NCBI GenBank assembly: GCA_963970005.1
Contig: CAXAMN010021363.1
Span: 434,148 to 498,147 of the forward strand
Length of the DNA: 64,000 nucleotides
Direction: 5' to 3'
Source: Durusdinium trenchii
Taxonomy: Eukaryota; Sar; Dinophyceae; Suessiales; Symbiodiniaceae
Below, in pieces: positions 35,424 through 48,352 of the stretch (position 1 is the stretch's first letter; each line of letters starts with the position of its first letter). The notes beneath the pieces are model-generated. The model did not search any database and was not told where the DNA came from. It was given only the letters and a program-made list of their open reading frames with translations. The translations under genes and the position numbers were made by a program.

Positions 35424-35900
35424 TCATGAAGCAGCAGTGCACCTATGAGACAACATAGCAAAGCGTTCCACGAGATTGGTTGATTGAAAGTTGCTCTCAG
35501 GCGCCATCGTCATCCATTCTTCCCTGCCACTTTGCACTGGATCCGCATATCTCAAATCCACACCTTCTCTTTCTTCACCTTCCCCGCGAGGTCCAGCTTC
35601 CCCATCTGATTCGGAACCGCTGTGCAACTCAGATGCGCCCACGGTTGCTCCAGGCAGTTGAGGCCCTCGAATTCGTGCAGCTGGAGGAGCTGCTTCTGCT
35701 TCCTCCGCTTCACCCGAGTATCCAGCACGGGGGTCGAAAGCCTCCGGTTCAGCTTGGTCGGGTTCTTCTTCCTCGGGCTCTTCCACATCCACGGGCTTCG
35801 CGACGAAGTGCTCCTTCGCCCTGATGAGGCACTCTTGATAGATGCTCTTGAAGGAGACTTTAAGCTCGCAGCTTCTGTAGGCTTGGCCATTCTCTTCCTG
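35424..35900 (-). CDS. Acidic, Glu/Pro/Ala-rich protein exon
   Basis: Follows a GGGTCAG acceptor in phase 0. The N-terminal part is a helix (SFKSIYQECLIRAKEHFVAK); then an acidic run (VEEPEEEEPDQAEPEAFDP), a low-complexity Glu/Ala/Gly region, and a C-terminal SNFQSTNLVERFAML. It ends at a TAG at 35424 or at a donor (CTCATAG before GTGCAC). The composition suggests a disordered, possibly nuclear or scaffolding protein. An overlapping Lys/Arg/Ser-rich frame is the main competitor for this stretch. Confidence 0.45.
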   Translation of the reverse strand, partial: QEENGQAYRSCELKVSFKSIYQECLIRAKEHFVAKPVDVEEPEEEEPDQAEPEAFDPRAGYSGEAEEAEAAPPAARIRGPQLPGATVGASELHSGSESDGEAGPRGEGEEREGVDLRYADPVQSGREEWMTMAPESNFQSTNLVERFAMLSHRCTAAS

Positions 35901-36093
35901 ACCCAACGACTGGTCTGGTGGATCTATGTGGACTTAGAACCCATCAGGAGGTGGCCTTTCTTGGTGCCAAATGGTCCGTCTGGGGCCTTGGGCCATCTGA
36001 GGCCTTGGATCCGGTCCCGCTATCTTCTGCCCCTCTTCGGTGGGATTTATTCGCTTCGAGTGGCCAACCCGTTGCATCCCCAAAACCGTGCAA

Positions 36094-36447
36094 CTATTGA
36101 ACAAATATGAAAACATCACGTGCCCAGCCTGTGTCAAACGGAAAGCCTGCAATAAGTGACGCAGCTTCTTCCGCGCCTGTCAATCTCCAAACGTCACTCA
36201 AACGAACAACATCCAACAATTTGTCAAACAATGTGAAACAACCCGAACATGTGCACCTCGACGCAGCAACAAACCATTCTCCGCTCCCTCTCTCTATAAA
36301 ACTATCTTGTTCTTGTCCTGGTCTTGTTTCTTGTGCAGCTTGAATGGGCGAAGCAGGCTCGCAGTCTTCGAACCCCTTGTCAGTCCCCCTATGCCGCTGG
36401 GAAGCTAGAGAGGCCATGCCAATCCATGCCGTCTTGGCCGGCTGCAA
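36094..36447 (-). CDS. Candidate exon, unknown product
   Basis: The second half reads FTLFDKLLDVVRLSDVWRLT then GAEEAASLIAGFPFDTGWAR, plausible helical protein, ending at a stop at 36094. The first half is less convincing. It lies just upstream of the acidic exon on the same strand. Confidence 0.25.
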   Translation of the reverse strand: MQPAKTAWIGMASLASQRHRGTDKGFEDCEPASPIQAAQETRPGQEQDSFIERGSGEWFVAASRCTCSGCFTLFDKLLDVVRLSDVWRLTGAEEAASLIAGFPFDTGWARDVFIFVQ

Positions 36448-37205
36448 CCCCGTTTCGCCTGCTTGTTCTGAAGGCCGTCAATCCGCACCGTTTCGCCCTC
36501 ATCGATGGCCTGCACAGCATCGATGGAATGATCCAGAACCGCACCCAGTGTCGCACATGGCCTCAAAGACCCCATCCAGTTCCTCTTCCACCGCCGCATC
36601 AAGCTGAAGCAGGGCACCAATCCTCAAAGATCGCACCAGCGCGATCGGATCGCAGGGCAAACGGGGTCTACCTATCACCGCTGCTATACCTTTGGCCGTA
36701 CAGAAAAAGGGCATAGACCGCCTTTTCCTCATTTCTCCGAATCCCAAAATCAACGGATGGTCGGACCCCGCGGGTCAGCCGTTTCTTTTTCCGCCGCGGG
36801 TCTGTCGGACCGCATCACCTCGCTCGCAGTTCCAAGTTTCCGCCCTCTCAGCCCGCTTCCTCAGTCTGCGCAGGTCCACGAGTGCGGACCCGGTGGACTG
36901 GGCCCGAGCGCAGGCTCTAGGAGGGTGAGTCAAATCGTTTCAGGAAGCTTTCCCACAAAGAAACCGCAGTCATGTGGGTCTTCATGGAAGCTCCTGATGA
37001 CTTGGAAGAATCTAATCAATATAAGACCCCAAAGCGTGGACATCTTCCGTGCACCTTCCTTCCATTTCCTTCCTACATGTTCGATTCTTTGGTTGAGAAC
37101 GCCTTCGCGCTGAATCAAGAAAGCAAACATGAATGGGAACAAGGCACTTTTCCTTCTCATCATCTTTCCTTACGAGCATAGCTGGTCAGCTGATGGTGTC
37201 CAAAT

Positions 37206-37496
37206 CTGTTAGACGCACAAAACTTGTCGATCACAAGTTGTTGTGTTTCTTCCCGCAAGCACATTGACACCCAGGAACTTGGAGCGCTTCTCCTTCTTAT
37301 CCTTTTTCTCTTTCTTACTCTTCTTGTCCTTTTTCTCCTTCTTATCCTGGGCTTCTTCAAATCGCAATCCTTCGCGAAGCCGAATTCAACGCGTCCTCCC
37401 AAGTGTCCGGCCAAACGCGAGCGAACTGCCCTGGCCACCGGCCTTCTTCTTTCTCTTCTCACTCGCTCGGCTGCCCGAAGAGCTGCTCGGGGCCAT
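37206..37496 (-). CDS. Lys-rich N-terminal segment, frame-disrupted
   Basis: An ATG at 37496 in an excellent context (AGCCATGGCC) opens MAPSSSSGSRASEKRKKKAG. Another frame then looks best (FARVWPDTWEDALNSASRR), and the first frame returns with a Lys/Glu run (AQDKKEKKDKKSKKEKKDKK). A TGA interrupts the first frame near 37387. This may be a decayed gene or a pair of base-call errors. Such Lys/Glu runs are common in RNA-binding or nucleolar proteins, but no domain is seen. Confidence 0.35.
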
Positions 37497-38159
37497 GGCT
37501 CAGTTGTTCCCCATCTTCTCCGAAGAGTCTATTGTAAACATGTGTAAACTACCAGCCATTCATTGTCATTGTGTCATCTTGTATCCTAGGGTCCTAGGGC
37601 TTGTTTGCCAGTATGCCGGCCTTTAGGTGCGGATCATGAAAACCCACGTGCTTTACTCTTGAGGTACTGGCTGATGCCAGCCCGCCATCTGTGATCAGTG
37701 ATTACCAAAAAACAATTAGGATGAGCGTGGTACTTACACACTGAACTCCCGCAATGAAAGTATAGACAGCCTCCTTGGTCTTTTCTTACGTGTGTGCCTC
37801 TGTGAAGAGTTGTGGTCAGGCAATGTCTGGACACTTGTCTATGAACTACTGCTCTACGGCTTCAGGTGAAAGGGGCCGCATTGCCCTGTAGAAGCTTGTG
37901 CCAACGAGCGCTGTGAAATCCATCAAAGCCCTCGTGGTGGTCATCTAGCTTGAATGAACTGCCGGCCGCACGTTGAAAACAACTAACAAATCTAAGGGCA
38001 AAATATGGTAGAAAAAGGTCTCAGATATGTTGTGAAGTCCAATGCCTGCTTCGTGTGCTGCAAAAACTGATCATTACCCGAGTCCACATCGCTTGGATAC
38101 CTTGGCTCATCTCTGGGAAATCTTAGAGTCTTAGAGGCGGTTGAGCATCTGATCAGCGG

Positions 38160-40063
38160 TCAATTGCAAACGGGCAGACCAACAGCACATATGCAAGCCA
38201 GTGGCGGTATCACCATGGTCATGGATACTAGCAGCGCTTGAGGCATTCCAGTGGTCGTGGTAGTAGACGTTGTAGAAGTTGTAGTGGTGGTGGTGGTGGT
38301 GGTGGTGGTCGTGGTTGCTGTGCTAGATTCACTGCCAGTCGAGGTGGTTTCACCAGTGCTCGATACAGTGGATGTTGTGACCTGACGCACCAAAGAAAAG
38401 ACCAAGTCGAAACCAGAAGTGATTCGCTCGGCTGGCTGGCACTCTAGTTTTCAAATCTGCTCCAGCCAAAGCAAATTTAAAGCAACACAAGGACGTTTTG
38501 CTGGATGCTAGCTTCATGGTGCACAGTCATCACAATCCTCAGTGCTTGAAACTATCAAGTCACCTCAGCCGTGGTCTTTTCAGTTGTCTCCTCCGCGGAC
38601 TTTGGAGATTGGTGGTGAGAGACTGTGGAATTCATGATATGGTTCACTTTACATGCAGAGTTGGATCACATTGGATGATGCTCAGTACGGTCTCCACTAG
38701 AAGCCGTGATAAAGCCTTTACGACTCTTACAGTGCCGGCAGGACCCCAGAGGACCCCAGTGTAATGTATTACTGTGGCCTATCCCTTTGTCCAATCGATC
38801 CATTTCCCAAAACCAGTCCTTCTTAGTTGTGTCTTCATCCGTGACCACCACCGGAATCCAGCGCCTTTCCTCTTCCTGAAGCGTGACAGAATGTGCAAAA
38901 TCACTCAGCTCCATAGCGACACTTGCTAAAGCACCAGCTCCGCAAAAGACGTTCTGCGCAAAAGGGTGGGTGCCATTAAATATTTATCTATGCAGTTTCG
39001 CACATTACAACTACACGTAATATATGTGTATATATATATATAAATGTGCACCATATAACGTGAAATAATTACGATAAACAATTACAATTATAATTGTACA
39101 CCTACCATGCCATACCCCAAATTATACATATGTGGACGTGTGTGTGCGCCTCTAACTGCTTACTAGCCAGTCACTTATGACGTAGGTGTGCGACATAGCG
39201 CAACTGCAAATGCATAGGTCCGGCATAGATCAAAGAAATGCTTTGTCAAGCTGCTAATTTCAAGCCTACAAAAAAGCACCAAGCTTGTGCGGGGTAACAA
39301 ATGAGCCGGCATATATGTGAGAACTTGCCGCTGAGCAAATCAAGGCAGCCCTTGATGGCCGTTGTCATCTGATCTTCCAAACTCTGTGAATCCATGTTCA
39401 ACCCATGAACTCCATCGCTGCGCGCGCGTTCTTCAGCCCCGCTGCGGTGGTTGTGGTCTGCACCCTCACCAAAGCATCTTTGTCTTTCAGGAAAGTGGAG
39501 TAGATTGGGTCATACCTCGCAGCTCCCAACGCTCTGTCAATGACCTACCACTTCCACTTGGTTTCAAGGGCACATGGCACCGCCAAACAATCTTACGTAG
39601 TGCTTGCTGCCTTTCATGAGCATGCCGAAATCACCCCAGGGAGCCTGAGATTGGCTTCTAGGCATCCTTTCTCCTTCCAACACCTTCCAATTCCAGGTGA
39701 GTCGGAACTAGTTATGACGACTGGCACGGTAAGCGACGTGACATGCAACCACTCGGTAAGCGACGGGACATGCTGATCTAGAATCTAATGTTCACCCTAC
39801 AAAGTCTTCACAATGGAGGACAAATCAATAAGCTGAGACACTTGCTATGTCAATGCACGACACTATAGATTCACCAATACTCCAACATCCAGCGCCCAGC
39901 GCCTTGATGTACCGTCCAGCGCCCATACAGTGCACTCACAACTTGGATCAACCGTACATCGATCCTGGCATTCCTGCCAGCCATTGACCTTGGCTGAGGA
40001 CAAAATGAAGCTGGGATAGTTGGGAGTTGTTGTCCTTGTGACCTGGTAGCCACATTGGTAGTT
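38160..40063 (-). CDS. PAN-like, Thr-rich, membrane-anchored surface protein (four exons)
   Basis: Four exons agree in phase. 40063-39875 (63 codons, phase 0 both ends) holds a PAN/apple-like Cys cluster: CGYQVTRTTTPNYPSF, then WQECQDRCTVDPSCECTVW. 38953-38731 (phase 0 to 1) reads NVFCGAGALASVAMELSDFA and on to a GTAAGA donor. 38622-38564 (phase 1 to 0) is a 19-codon Thr/Glu linker (SHHQSPKSAEETTEKTTAE). 38381-38160 (phase 0) carries a Thr-rich stalk with a run of about 13 Thr, then ALLVSMTMVIPPLACICAVG and a stop. PAN-type modules usually bind protein or carbohydrate outside the cell. The stalk and the C-terminal hydrophobic end suggest a glycosylated, membrane- or GPI-anchored protein. The N-terminal signal exon is not identified, and an exon could be missing between 39.0 and 39.9 kb. 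Confidence 0.6.
38278..38314. repeat. GGT/GTG triplet repeat coding for poly-Thr
   Basis: (GGTGGT)n on the plus strand is ACC/CAC on the minus strand and reads as a Thr run inside the stalk exon of the surface protein. Its length is likely to vary between strains. Confidence 0.85.
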
Positions 40064-41484
40064 CTCATGGAGAAAGTCAGGAGTCAGCATCAACCAATGG
40101 GCAGAATGTGCAAGCAAGAGGCTATGGCAGGATCACCACCTTGAACCCAGCTTTGACTTCAGGCTGCTTGTCTCTCTCTCTCTCTCTATCTCTGTGTCTC
40201 CCTCACGCATGCTCAGTGCTCGATCCCTCACACAAAACTGCTTTATGACTTCGCACCTCGGTCTTCCACAAAAGAATGCCCAGCATAGTGCCGGAACCTC
40301 ATCATGAGTGGCAACTCTTGCCCCGCCAAAAAAATACCAAATCTCTAATTAACGGACCATGACTCTATGACATAAGTTAACCTGGCAGTTCGCTCGATGT
40401 AAAGCGCTGAGAACCTGACTCTTTGTACTCAGGTGTTAGCTTTGGCACCTTCATAAGGGTGTTCCTTATGCAGCAAGCCACTGCTGAGAAAGCCAGGCGA
40501 GACCGAGTTGAAGCATTTCGAAGCGATGCAAATCGAGTTCGAAACAGCCTGAACCCATGGATCCCTTGGGACGCGGACGTTGACCTGTCCTTGACGAAGT
40601 TGTTGGAGTGCCTTTGGCAGCCTGGCCGAACTGGATCGATCGACGCCGAACGGGCGTAGACCCCCCGAAGGCACAGCACCAAAAGGGATTCCGAGCACCG
40701 ACATCGTCCGACTGACCGGAAGTGTTTCCAACACGATGGTCGGACGAGGACCTAGGTGACCCAGCCATACCATAGGAAGAAGTCATCACCAGTCATCCAA
40801 AGTCATCATGTGAACCGTTGAGCCCCACTCAAAATGCCCTAATCAACCTTCTCTTCAGGGATGCCCCCTCAACATGTCCATCAGCTGCAATCAGCTGCAA
40901 TATGGTTGACTGTCTGAACTTATACAGCAGCCTTTAGGATCAACGTGCTTGATGCCCTCAACGTGCAGAAGCTATCTAACTGTGGCTCCCATTGAGGCCA
41001 GCACCAATCCATCGTTGACAGCTCCTGACGGCCAGCGTGCCCTTGACAAAAATACACGACAACCTGCTGACTGTTCCAGGGTTCTGGGTCAAGGACTTCG
41101 GTAGCCCCAGCCATGGGCCACGAAAAAAACTGCCCAAACAATCTAAACAAACGATTTGAATCAAATCATCTAAATGATACAATCCTTCAGCTTGAATGCC
41201 TTTTGTCTAAATGGCTCCGGCGTCCATCCTGAACTTTGGCCAAAAGGTCGCGCAATCGCACCGTGTGTCCTGCAGCACTGAATACATCGGAACCCATTGC
41301 ACGACACTCAAATGTGGCTAAAGCATTCAGAAAACCTACAGTACATCAGCCGTAGCTGTAGCCATAGCATGCCGTAGCAGCTTGGCATAAAGTGTGCAGC
41401 CCGTCCTGATCGCCTCAGATCATGAATGCAAACAAATGACATATCTGAAAAGTAGATTCAAATAAAGCAACTTATATCGCAGCT

Positions 41485-42008
41485 TCACAAAGCAGACCAA
41501 AGGCGGCTGGCAGCTGTCAGATTGCGTACTTTGCATCCGTGTTGTTTGTGCAGCCGAAGTGCAACTTTCCATACAAGCTCGCTGATCTGATACGTTGACA
41601 GCTTGCTGGTCAATGGCGTTGTGTCCATCTGTCGCAATTCGTTCTGACTCATGGACCTCAGTCTTGCCACAGCTAGGTGTTCGTGCTTACTTAATGCTCA
41701 CCTGCCGTACTTCTATGCAACCTGCATTGTTGGAAGCCCTTCATCGCTTTTCTCAACATGGACTGAAAAGTAAGTCACTTCTCCCCACCCCACTAGCAGG
41801 ACTCGGACATCACTACTTTTCGCCCTTGCTCACAAATGCTAAAGAAATCAAAGTGTAGTGGTGATAAACTGTCAAAACTAGGGATCCGTGCGTAGTAGCG
41901 ATGAAGTGGAGTACCAGTGCCAGCGCTGGGATCGATTATGGGAATGTTGTAACCCTCGTCGAGCCAGTCCCTGGTGGCGCAGGCGAGAATGAAACAGCGA
42001 TGCAACAT
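41485..42008 (-). CDS. Candidate exons upstream of the surface protein gene
   Basis: 42008 is an ATG opening MLHRCFILACATRDWLDEGY then NIPIIDPSAGTGTPLH. 41655-41485 reads LTSKLSTYQISELVWKVALR then LHKQHGCKVRNLTAASRLW. Both look protein-like; neither has agreed borders, and they may belong to different genes. Confidence 0.25.
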
Positions 42009-42129
42009 GGCGGGTCATCGTTACACAACTATATGAGAGGAAAAAGGAGGAATTAAGTAACTAACAAAAGGCAAGGATGATGTCTAGAGCGACCTGGGCT
42101 TTTAAATCCACTGGGAGAAAGTTGGAAAA

Positions 42130-45100
42130 TAATGCTTGTTGAGCCCAAACTGCCATGAAATGCACAATGCACTACCCACCACCGTCAGACTTTATAGCTG
42201 CAGGATGATAGCAAAAGAGCGAAAGAGACAAACGATGGGACAACTGGAGCAAAGCAGAAGAGCGACACGCCAAAAGAAAGCAAAAACAAAAGAAACTGTT
42301 TTAGGAGCTATTAACTATTAGCTATGCCAAATACTGGCTACAATATGCTACAATTCCAACAGCTTGCAACAAAAGTAAGGCGGCAGCTTATTAACTGGCA
42401 TGACATGTCTTGCAGTTGGGGAACGCCAGTGTTCGCCAAAGAAGAAGGGGCAGGAGCCCCCGAAGCATGCGGCTGCGCCTGTCCACGGGCACCCCAGAAA
42501 AGAGCATGCACGACTGGAGGCGAAAGTGTGATTTGGTGAGTGATTCAGTAGTAAGTACGATGAGCCCTTCAGAAAATTGCACAGGAATAAGCCAAAGTAC
42601 AACCAAAAGCAAGCATCGGGTGTTCTTTCACTGACCCCCAATCCAGAACTGTCAGACACGGCTCTTGGCTACAGCGGCCTCTATGTTCCAGCCGTGTGCA
42701 TGGCAAACAGCTGGACTCTTTTTTAGCCGAAACAGCTACAGCACAAGTTGTCAATCTTGTCCAACTGTCGCACCAGAACATTCTTTCATTTTGGAACCAG
42801 AAAAACGTGCCCAAGCGCGGCCCTGTGATCTTAATTGATAGCTCAAATGCCATGAGTCATAGATCAGGAAGTTCTATGCACTGCCTAGTTAGTCATCATC
42901 TATCAATATCTCAGGATGCAACTGCTCACAGATCAACCTCAGTTGACAGCCACCAAGCTGCACGATAGCAACGTGCAAACAAGGTGCATACCCGCAAAAC
43001 TACACAACGGGACCAACCTGGTCAGACGGTCGCGAGCCGCAAAAAAAAAGGAAAACGAAGACGCCGACCATGTCTGCCCGAGCTGACCACGACGCGGAGG
43101 TGCCAGGCTCGGGAATCGTTCATTTTTTTTTGGTTCCGAGCCGCTCCAACGATGGATCTGTACAATCACATTTGCATGGACGGTCTGACCCGTACACGCC
43201 CTCCCGGTGGAACACACACCGGGTCGTGACAGTTCTGGAGAGCACACATTGCCATCTGCGAATGAGGGAAGGGAAGGAAAGCCGCAAAGGACTTCCAACA
43301 GAAAAAAAAAAAGTGTTCCGGGCGGCCAACACTAAATTTAGTGAGCGAGAGGGAGTGATCACGCTGGCTCTGTGTCCAATCCATTTACGTCGCAGTGCCC
43401 CAATCATTGAGCAAGCAACAGTTGCCCTGGCCAAAGCAGCCTTTTCAATTGCGACATTGTCCAACGGCTCATATAACGCCGATGATTGAGGCAAAGCACA
43501 CGTAAGAAAAATGCGAGTACAGAGTGTACCGGTCGCCGAAACTTTAGGCGTGCAAGGCAACTCAAAGTGTTGAAGAACCTGAGCAAATAGCATTGCCTTT
43601 GAGGAGTCAAGCTCAGGTTCTGTAGATAAGGTCTGAGTCTGAGTCTTTTGTAAGATGGCCCTCACACTGTGCCTCACACTGGTAGTATAGCTTTGGAGAC
43701 CAATTGAAAATTGTACTTGGCTGGTCGGACAGCTCTCAAGCTGAAAAGCAAAGCTGCTTCAGTCGAGCAGCTCATCGCCATCATGGAGGTGCAAAAATTG
43801 GCTACTCTAGCGGCCAATCCTGAACCTGCGCTGGCAGCTGTACAGGTTGTGTGGCTAGCGTCACCCTGCAAGAAAATGTGGAATCACTGCTTTGTCATCT
43901 CGAAGGTTTCAGATGCACTTCGCCGCAGCTTTGGTGTGACGTCGTGCCTCAGAAATCCAGTCTAGACTCTAGACATGTGCGAGACTTGTGTACAACTGCC
44001 AGATCACGGTCCACTACCTGCTTCCCACGGGCACACCAAGTAAACTTGCGGTGAGATGCTCGTCAAGAACTTCCACCTCCACAAAGGTATTGCGCACCTT
44101 TGACAGTGCATGAAGTGAACGTCCGTCGTCCAGGTTGGGGGAAGGGAAACTCATGCTGGCACATGGCTTCAAGTCTCAGTGTGCCTCCATATGAGGTTCC
44201 AAGTAAGAATTGATTCAAATGTCATCGATGTTGATCTACACTTTCCATTTTGGCTGAGAAGCAAGGTCGGTCTTTGTGCATCTGAGATGCATAGGCTCTG
44301 GCAACTGGAATCTTGGCTTCAGCAGCATCTCTACTTCCTAGGAGTGCTGGTTTCGAAGCATGTGCTCCGAATTTGGGAAAACATCACCGTTGGAGGAGCA
44401 ATAAAGGTCTGCCAAGCCTCTATATTGCATGAGTTGGAAGTGACTCCCGTCCTGAATGCAAGAAATTGAATTATCTGTGGAAGCCACAAGTATAAGTATG
44501 CTGCGAAATGACACACCACGCAGCCAACAAACAAGGACCTGGGGTTGAATGAATAAACGCAAACTTCTTCATGCTTATCACCTCTCAAACTTCGATTAGC
44601 CGGAAAGCCTTCCCCACGCGTCCTTGACTTCCAATGGCTCTAAGTATGTTGTTCTATCATAGATATGTTTAAGGATCTTCAGGCAAAGCCCCTTTTTTGA
44701 TTTTTTAAAACGCCTGGAAAATGTCCGGCAACCATCGAAAGCAGGTAGCTTCTTCACTGCTCAGGCGGAGCCTCATCTGAATGTCTGGACCGTGTTCTTG
44801 CGATGTGCGATGCAAATAACATCAAATGACGCATGTTCGAGCATTTGTGAAGGCCCTTGAGGCATCTAGGGATCTAGGCTTCAACATCAGGCATCTGGCC
44901 AAAGCACGTGAATGCACAGCTGAAACTGAAACTGTTCATCCAGGTGTGTTTGTGCCACTTTTCTTCTGAAACCGGCTTCAACGGCCACTAGGGCCACCAC
45001 CTCGGCCTACAGGCCATCTCAGCCGAGCCTGCCATTGGCCTGTGCATTTTCTCTATAGCGAAGGGTGTGAAAAAGATATAAGCTTTTTGGCCGTCTGAGT

Positions 45101-45320
45101 GAAAAACCATTGACCACCGGTTTAGCAGACCGCGCAGATTGATGGCCTGAGCTGCGCAGGCTGCTCCAGGCATGCCGCGTCCTGCGGTTGCAATGTCTGT
45201 CTGGTGTTCTTTGCGATTTGTATGCCATGCAGCTGCACAATCAATACGGTACTATCCGACTATCCCACAACCTGATCATCTCTAAAGTTAAAATGCAAAA
45301 GCACATGAGTCACATGAGTC
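42130..45320. other. No confident gene; competing frames on both strands
   Basis: Plus-strand frames at 42696-42968 (SFLAETATAQVVNLVQLSHQ) and 43711-43965 (KAASVEQLIAIMEVQKLATL) and a minus-strand frame near 43480-43690 (LPCTPKVSATGTLCTRIFLT) all look partly coding. Without homology or RNA data none is preferred. Confidence 0.3.
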
Positions 45321-45321
45321 C

Positions 45322-47432
45322 TCAGCGATCTCCTGTTGCCACAAGCTGAAATGTAGGGGTGAGAGAAAAGTGCACCAGCACAAAAAAACATGTGGCCATG
45401 TGGCCAAACCAGGCTTCAAAACCAACATGCAAATGAGTACACACACTGACACTAAGAAACAACTCGAGTTGTCCATCGTGTTGGATGTTGTTTCCACTGC
45501 CAGCAGGGCTCCGACCCCAAAGAAATTCTCCTGATCAGGGTTGTCTGACTCACCTGACGACCGAGGCGGAAGGATTGCAACATGCAAAGTGTTCGTCCAC
45601 AGACTTCCCTGCTTCTCTTCTTGCACATGCTGCACACCTGTAGGTCGTCACACAGCCTAGTAAGGCTTGCTTCCAAAGGCTGCATAGAGGGTCAGTTCAT
45701 ATCAGTTCATTCCTCATGACTCATCATGACTCATGATACTGTGACTGTGAACTATATAGATCGTTTGTTTACTGATAGTTGAATCATCGCTGTCCCAGTC
45801 GCTCATGCAAGACAGAATCCCCCAGAAACGCTCAAGGTGGTTGCGATTCGATGTGGCACTCTCAACTGCATGACCAGCATGAGTGAGCTAGTCGCAAAAA
45901 CCAACCCTTGAAAACACCATGGATCAAAAACATACAGTGATGGCCTTCCTCATCACCAAGTTTGTTGTCCTCCTGGCGTCATAAAATCATCACGCTCAAC
46001 CTTTGGTCTTGCGGGCGGGCGTGGTGCTGAATGCTACATGCATATCCTGCCAGGTGTGACTGCAAATCTGAAAAAAGCCGTTGGACATGTTCGAGCAAAA
46101 AATGGCAGCTGGGGGTCCTCTGTCATTTCTGCAGTCGCATTCATTGATGTTGCAGCTGTGTTCTGGCTCACCTGGCACACCATATTCAAGCCTTGAACAT
46201 CCCAACCCCTGCTGGAGGGACCATAAATGTGAGCGGTGCACAAAGTAGTAAATATCAAGTTGGCCTTCTGATTTTCTGGCACATTGCATGCGGGATTGAG
46301 TTAAGTGCTCAATAGTAGCTAATTACTCTACATTAGCATTAACCCTGCACTCGGCCTTCTGATTCTGCTCGGCAGAGGCTGTCTGATCAGCAGCTGAAAT
46401 GGCAGTTGACTCTTTCCTTGGCAAGTGGCATGGGAACCAAACACTGAAATGATCGAAAAACAAGTGAAAACTCTCCACCAAGCTTGAACGCTGAGGCGAT
46501 GGCTTGGCTGGCCGCTTCGCCTCGACGAACACAGCCATGTCACAATGTCTTGGTTCTCTGTATGCTTTAGTGACTCCCTGCACTACACAACCCCTCCTCC
46601 AAGTTTGCTTCACTCTCTTGTAGCCCTTAGGCCTATGTAGAGTTGTTCATGGTGCTGGCATCGTCTTCTTTATTGTCTGCTAGTTTGCAGTATGAGGACT
46701 TACGTCCTATAGACGCGATTGGAGACGTCATAGCTCCAAAGAACAAAAAAATCACCAATCATGATCACCCCGTTGTTTGCAATCTGCCCCATGTGCCGTT
46801 CTTCATGCGTGTACCCTGGCCTTCCGTCGCCGCCTCATGGGTGGTACTGGTGCATCCCGCAGCAGCTGGTAGTAGGGATCACGCTCCTGAGGAGTGACTC
46901 TATGGACCCTCAAAGATCAGTCAAGACCATAAAACCCATTTAAACCCCCTACCTGGATGGTAAACACACGTAAGCAACATATGTAGTGGTTCTATTCATC
47001 CATGGTCCAGATGACCCAGCCAAAGGGTCGGGTTCTGGGGTTGAATCGTGCCAAGATCATGCGACATGGCATACATTGGTATGACGACCTGTAGCTTGGG
47101 GACTTTTCGGTGGAAGCTGTGCCGCAAATCCATTGAATTGCTTCGGCTTGGGAGTCTGAGCAAGGCTCCGCGTGGAAAATGGCCAGCTCTACCAGTCCTC
47201 AGCGCCGCGTTCTCTGCACAACACAGGCAACTGAACCTCAAAGACATGAACTGGGCGTGCTAAACGTGAACGGAGGCACCTTCCAACTAGAGGGTGTTCC
47301 CAAAATTGTCGCTGTTTTCGACCCAAAATAAAGCGTCTCCGAAATCCGGCCGGCGAGGAGTCCGGATTCGGCCGGGATTCGGTAGAGTTGCTGCTGCAGT
47401 TCCTCCCAGGAGCTTGGGGACACATCAAAGAC
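45322..47432 (-). CDS. Multi-exon gene of unknown function
   Basis: Exons read with matching phases: 47432-47280 (51 codons, VFDVSPSSWEELQQQLYRIP; acceptor AATCAG, donor TGGAAG/GTGCC); 47155-47089 (TPKPKQFNGFAAQLPPKSPQ); 46582-46344 (EPRHCDMAVFVEAKRPAKPS, then FHLFFDHFSVWFPCHLPRK); 46267-46172 (32 codons, ANLIFTTLCTAHIYGPSSRG; donor CAG/GTGAGC); 46067-46001 (ICSHTWQDMHVAFSTTPARK; acceptor CTTTTTTCAG); about 45868-45760 (ERFWGILSCMSDWDSDDST); 45675-45554 (LEASLTRLCDDLQVCSMCKK; donor CAG/GTGAGT); and a short end exon 45345-45322 after CCTACATTTCAG, stopping at TGA. One phase, between the sixth and seventh exons, fits only with a weaker donor. No domain is recognised. Confidence 0.5.
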
Positions 47433-48352
47433 CTGATTCAGGCGACGATAACATAGAGACTGAGTGGTCTTATCAAGACTAAGACCATGGGGCATGGTGG
47501 TCTGGTGATGGAAAAAATTATGGCGCAAAGTGATTTGTATAGTTGTCAAAGTTCCCGGACTGGATAGAATCTCTACTATCAGCACTGCTACTAAGCCACT
47601 GCCATCTTTACTATGTGGATGTAATTTCAATAATCTTCATGAATAATCTACTATCTCATTTCTTGGGAGCACATGGGGAAAGCATGACCAAATCAGCTTT
47701 GTACAAGCATTTGCCGTAGTATAAGAAGTTTGATGTGTTCATGATTGTTCTCTAAAAACGCAGAGTTCGCACTAGTTCACACCATCCTTTCCTTCAGTCT
47801 TCTCTGATGGCCCCGTTGGGCAGAATGCTCCGAACTTCAGGGAAGGTGCAGTACTCCAATCTCTGTGCTGCAATGCAGGCCGCCCATTCAGCAGCGGACT
47901 GCCCAACCTACCAAGGGCTGGTGTGCATCAAAACAATGTGTTTCAACTTCTGACACCTAAGGACACCTAATTACGGAGCGTCCTGAAGTGCCAAGGAACA
48001 TGTCGGCTGTAGATGAACAAAACCCGGCTACCTGGATGGAGCCTGTTTTATTCCCTCATCATCAGTCAGTCAACATTAGATCCCTCAAACAATGACCTTT
48101 CTCTGCCGGTTCCCTGGTCCCTGGCCCCAAGAAATTCGGCCGAGCCACAATTCCTCCATGGTTTCAAGCAATTGGTCATTGGCCTCACGCAAATTGAATA
48201 TTATCCATATTTGCTTTGACAAAAAAAGTTATGGAGCAAAACGAATCAAAACTGCAGCTTTCGGAGCTCATGGAATGAAAAATAACCGAGCGGCTGCAAG
48301 CTCCTCGGTAGCCTGGGGCCGTCACAGTTCAGACTTGACTGAACGTAACGCA

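Noticed and set aside
40423..40659. Plus-strand frame with MQQATAEKARRDRVEAFRSD
   Set aside because: Protein-like, but a minus-strand frame over the same bases is also open and no splice borders favour either; left uncalled.
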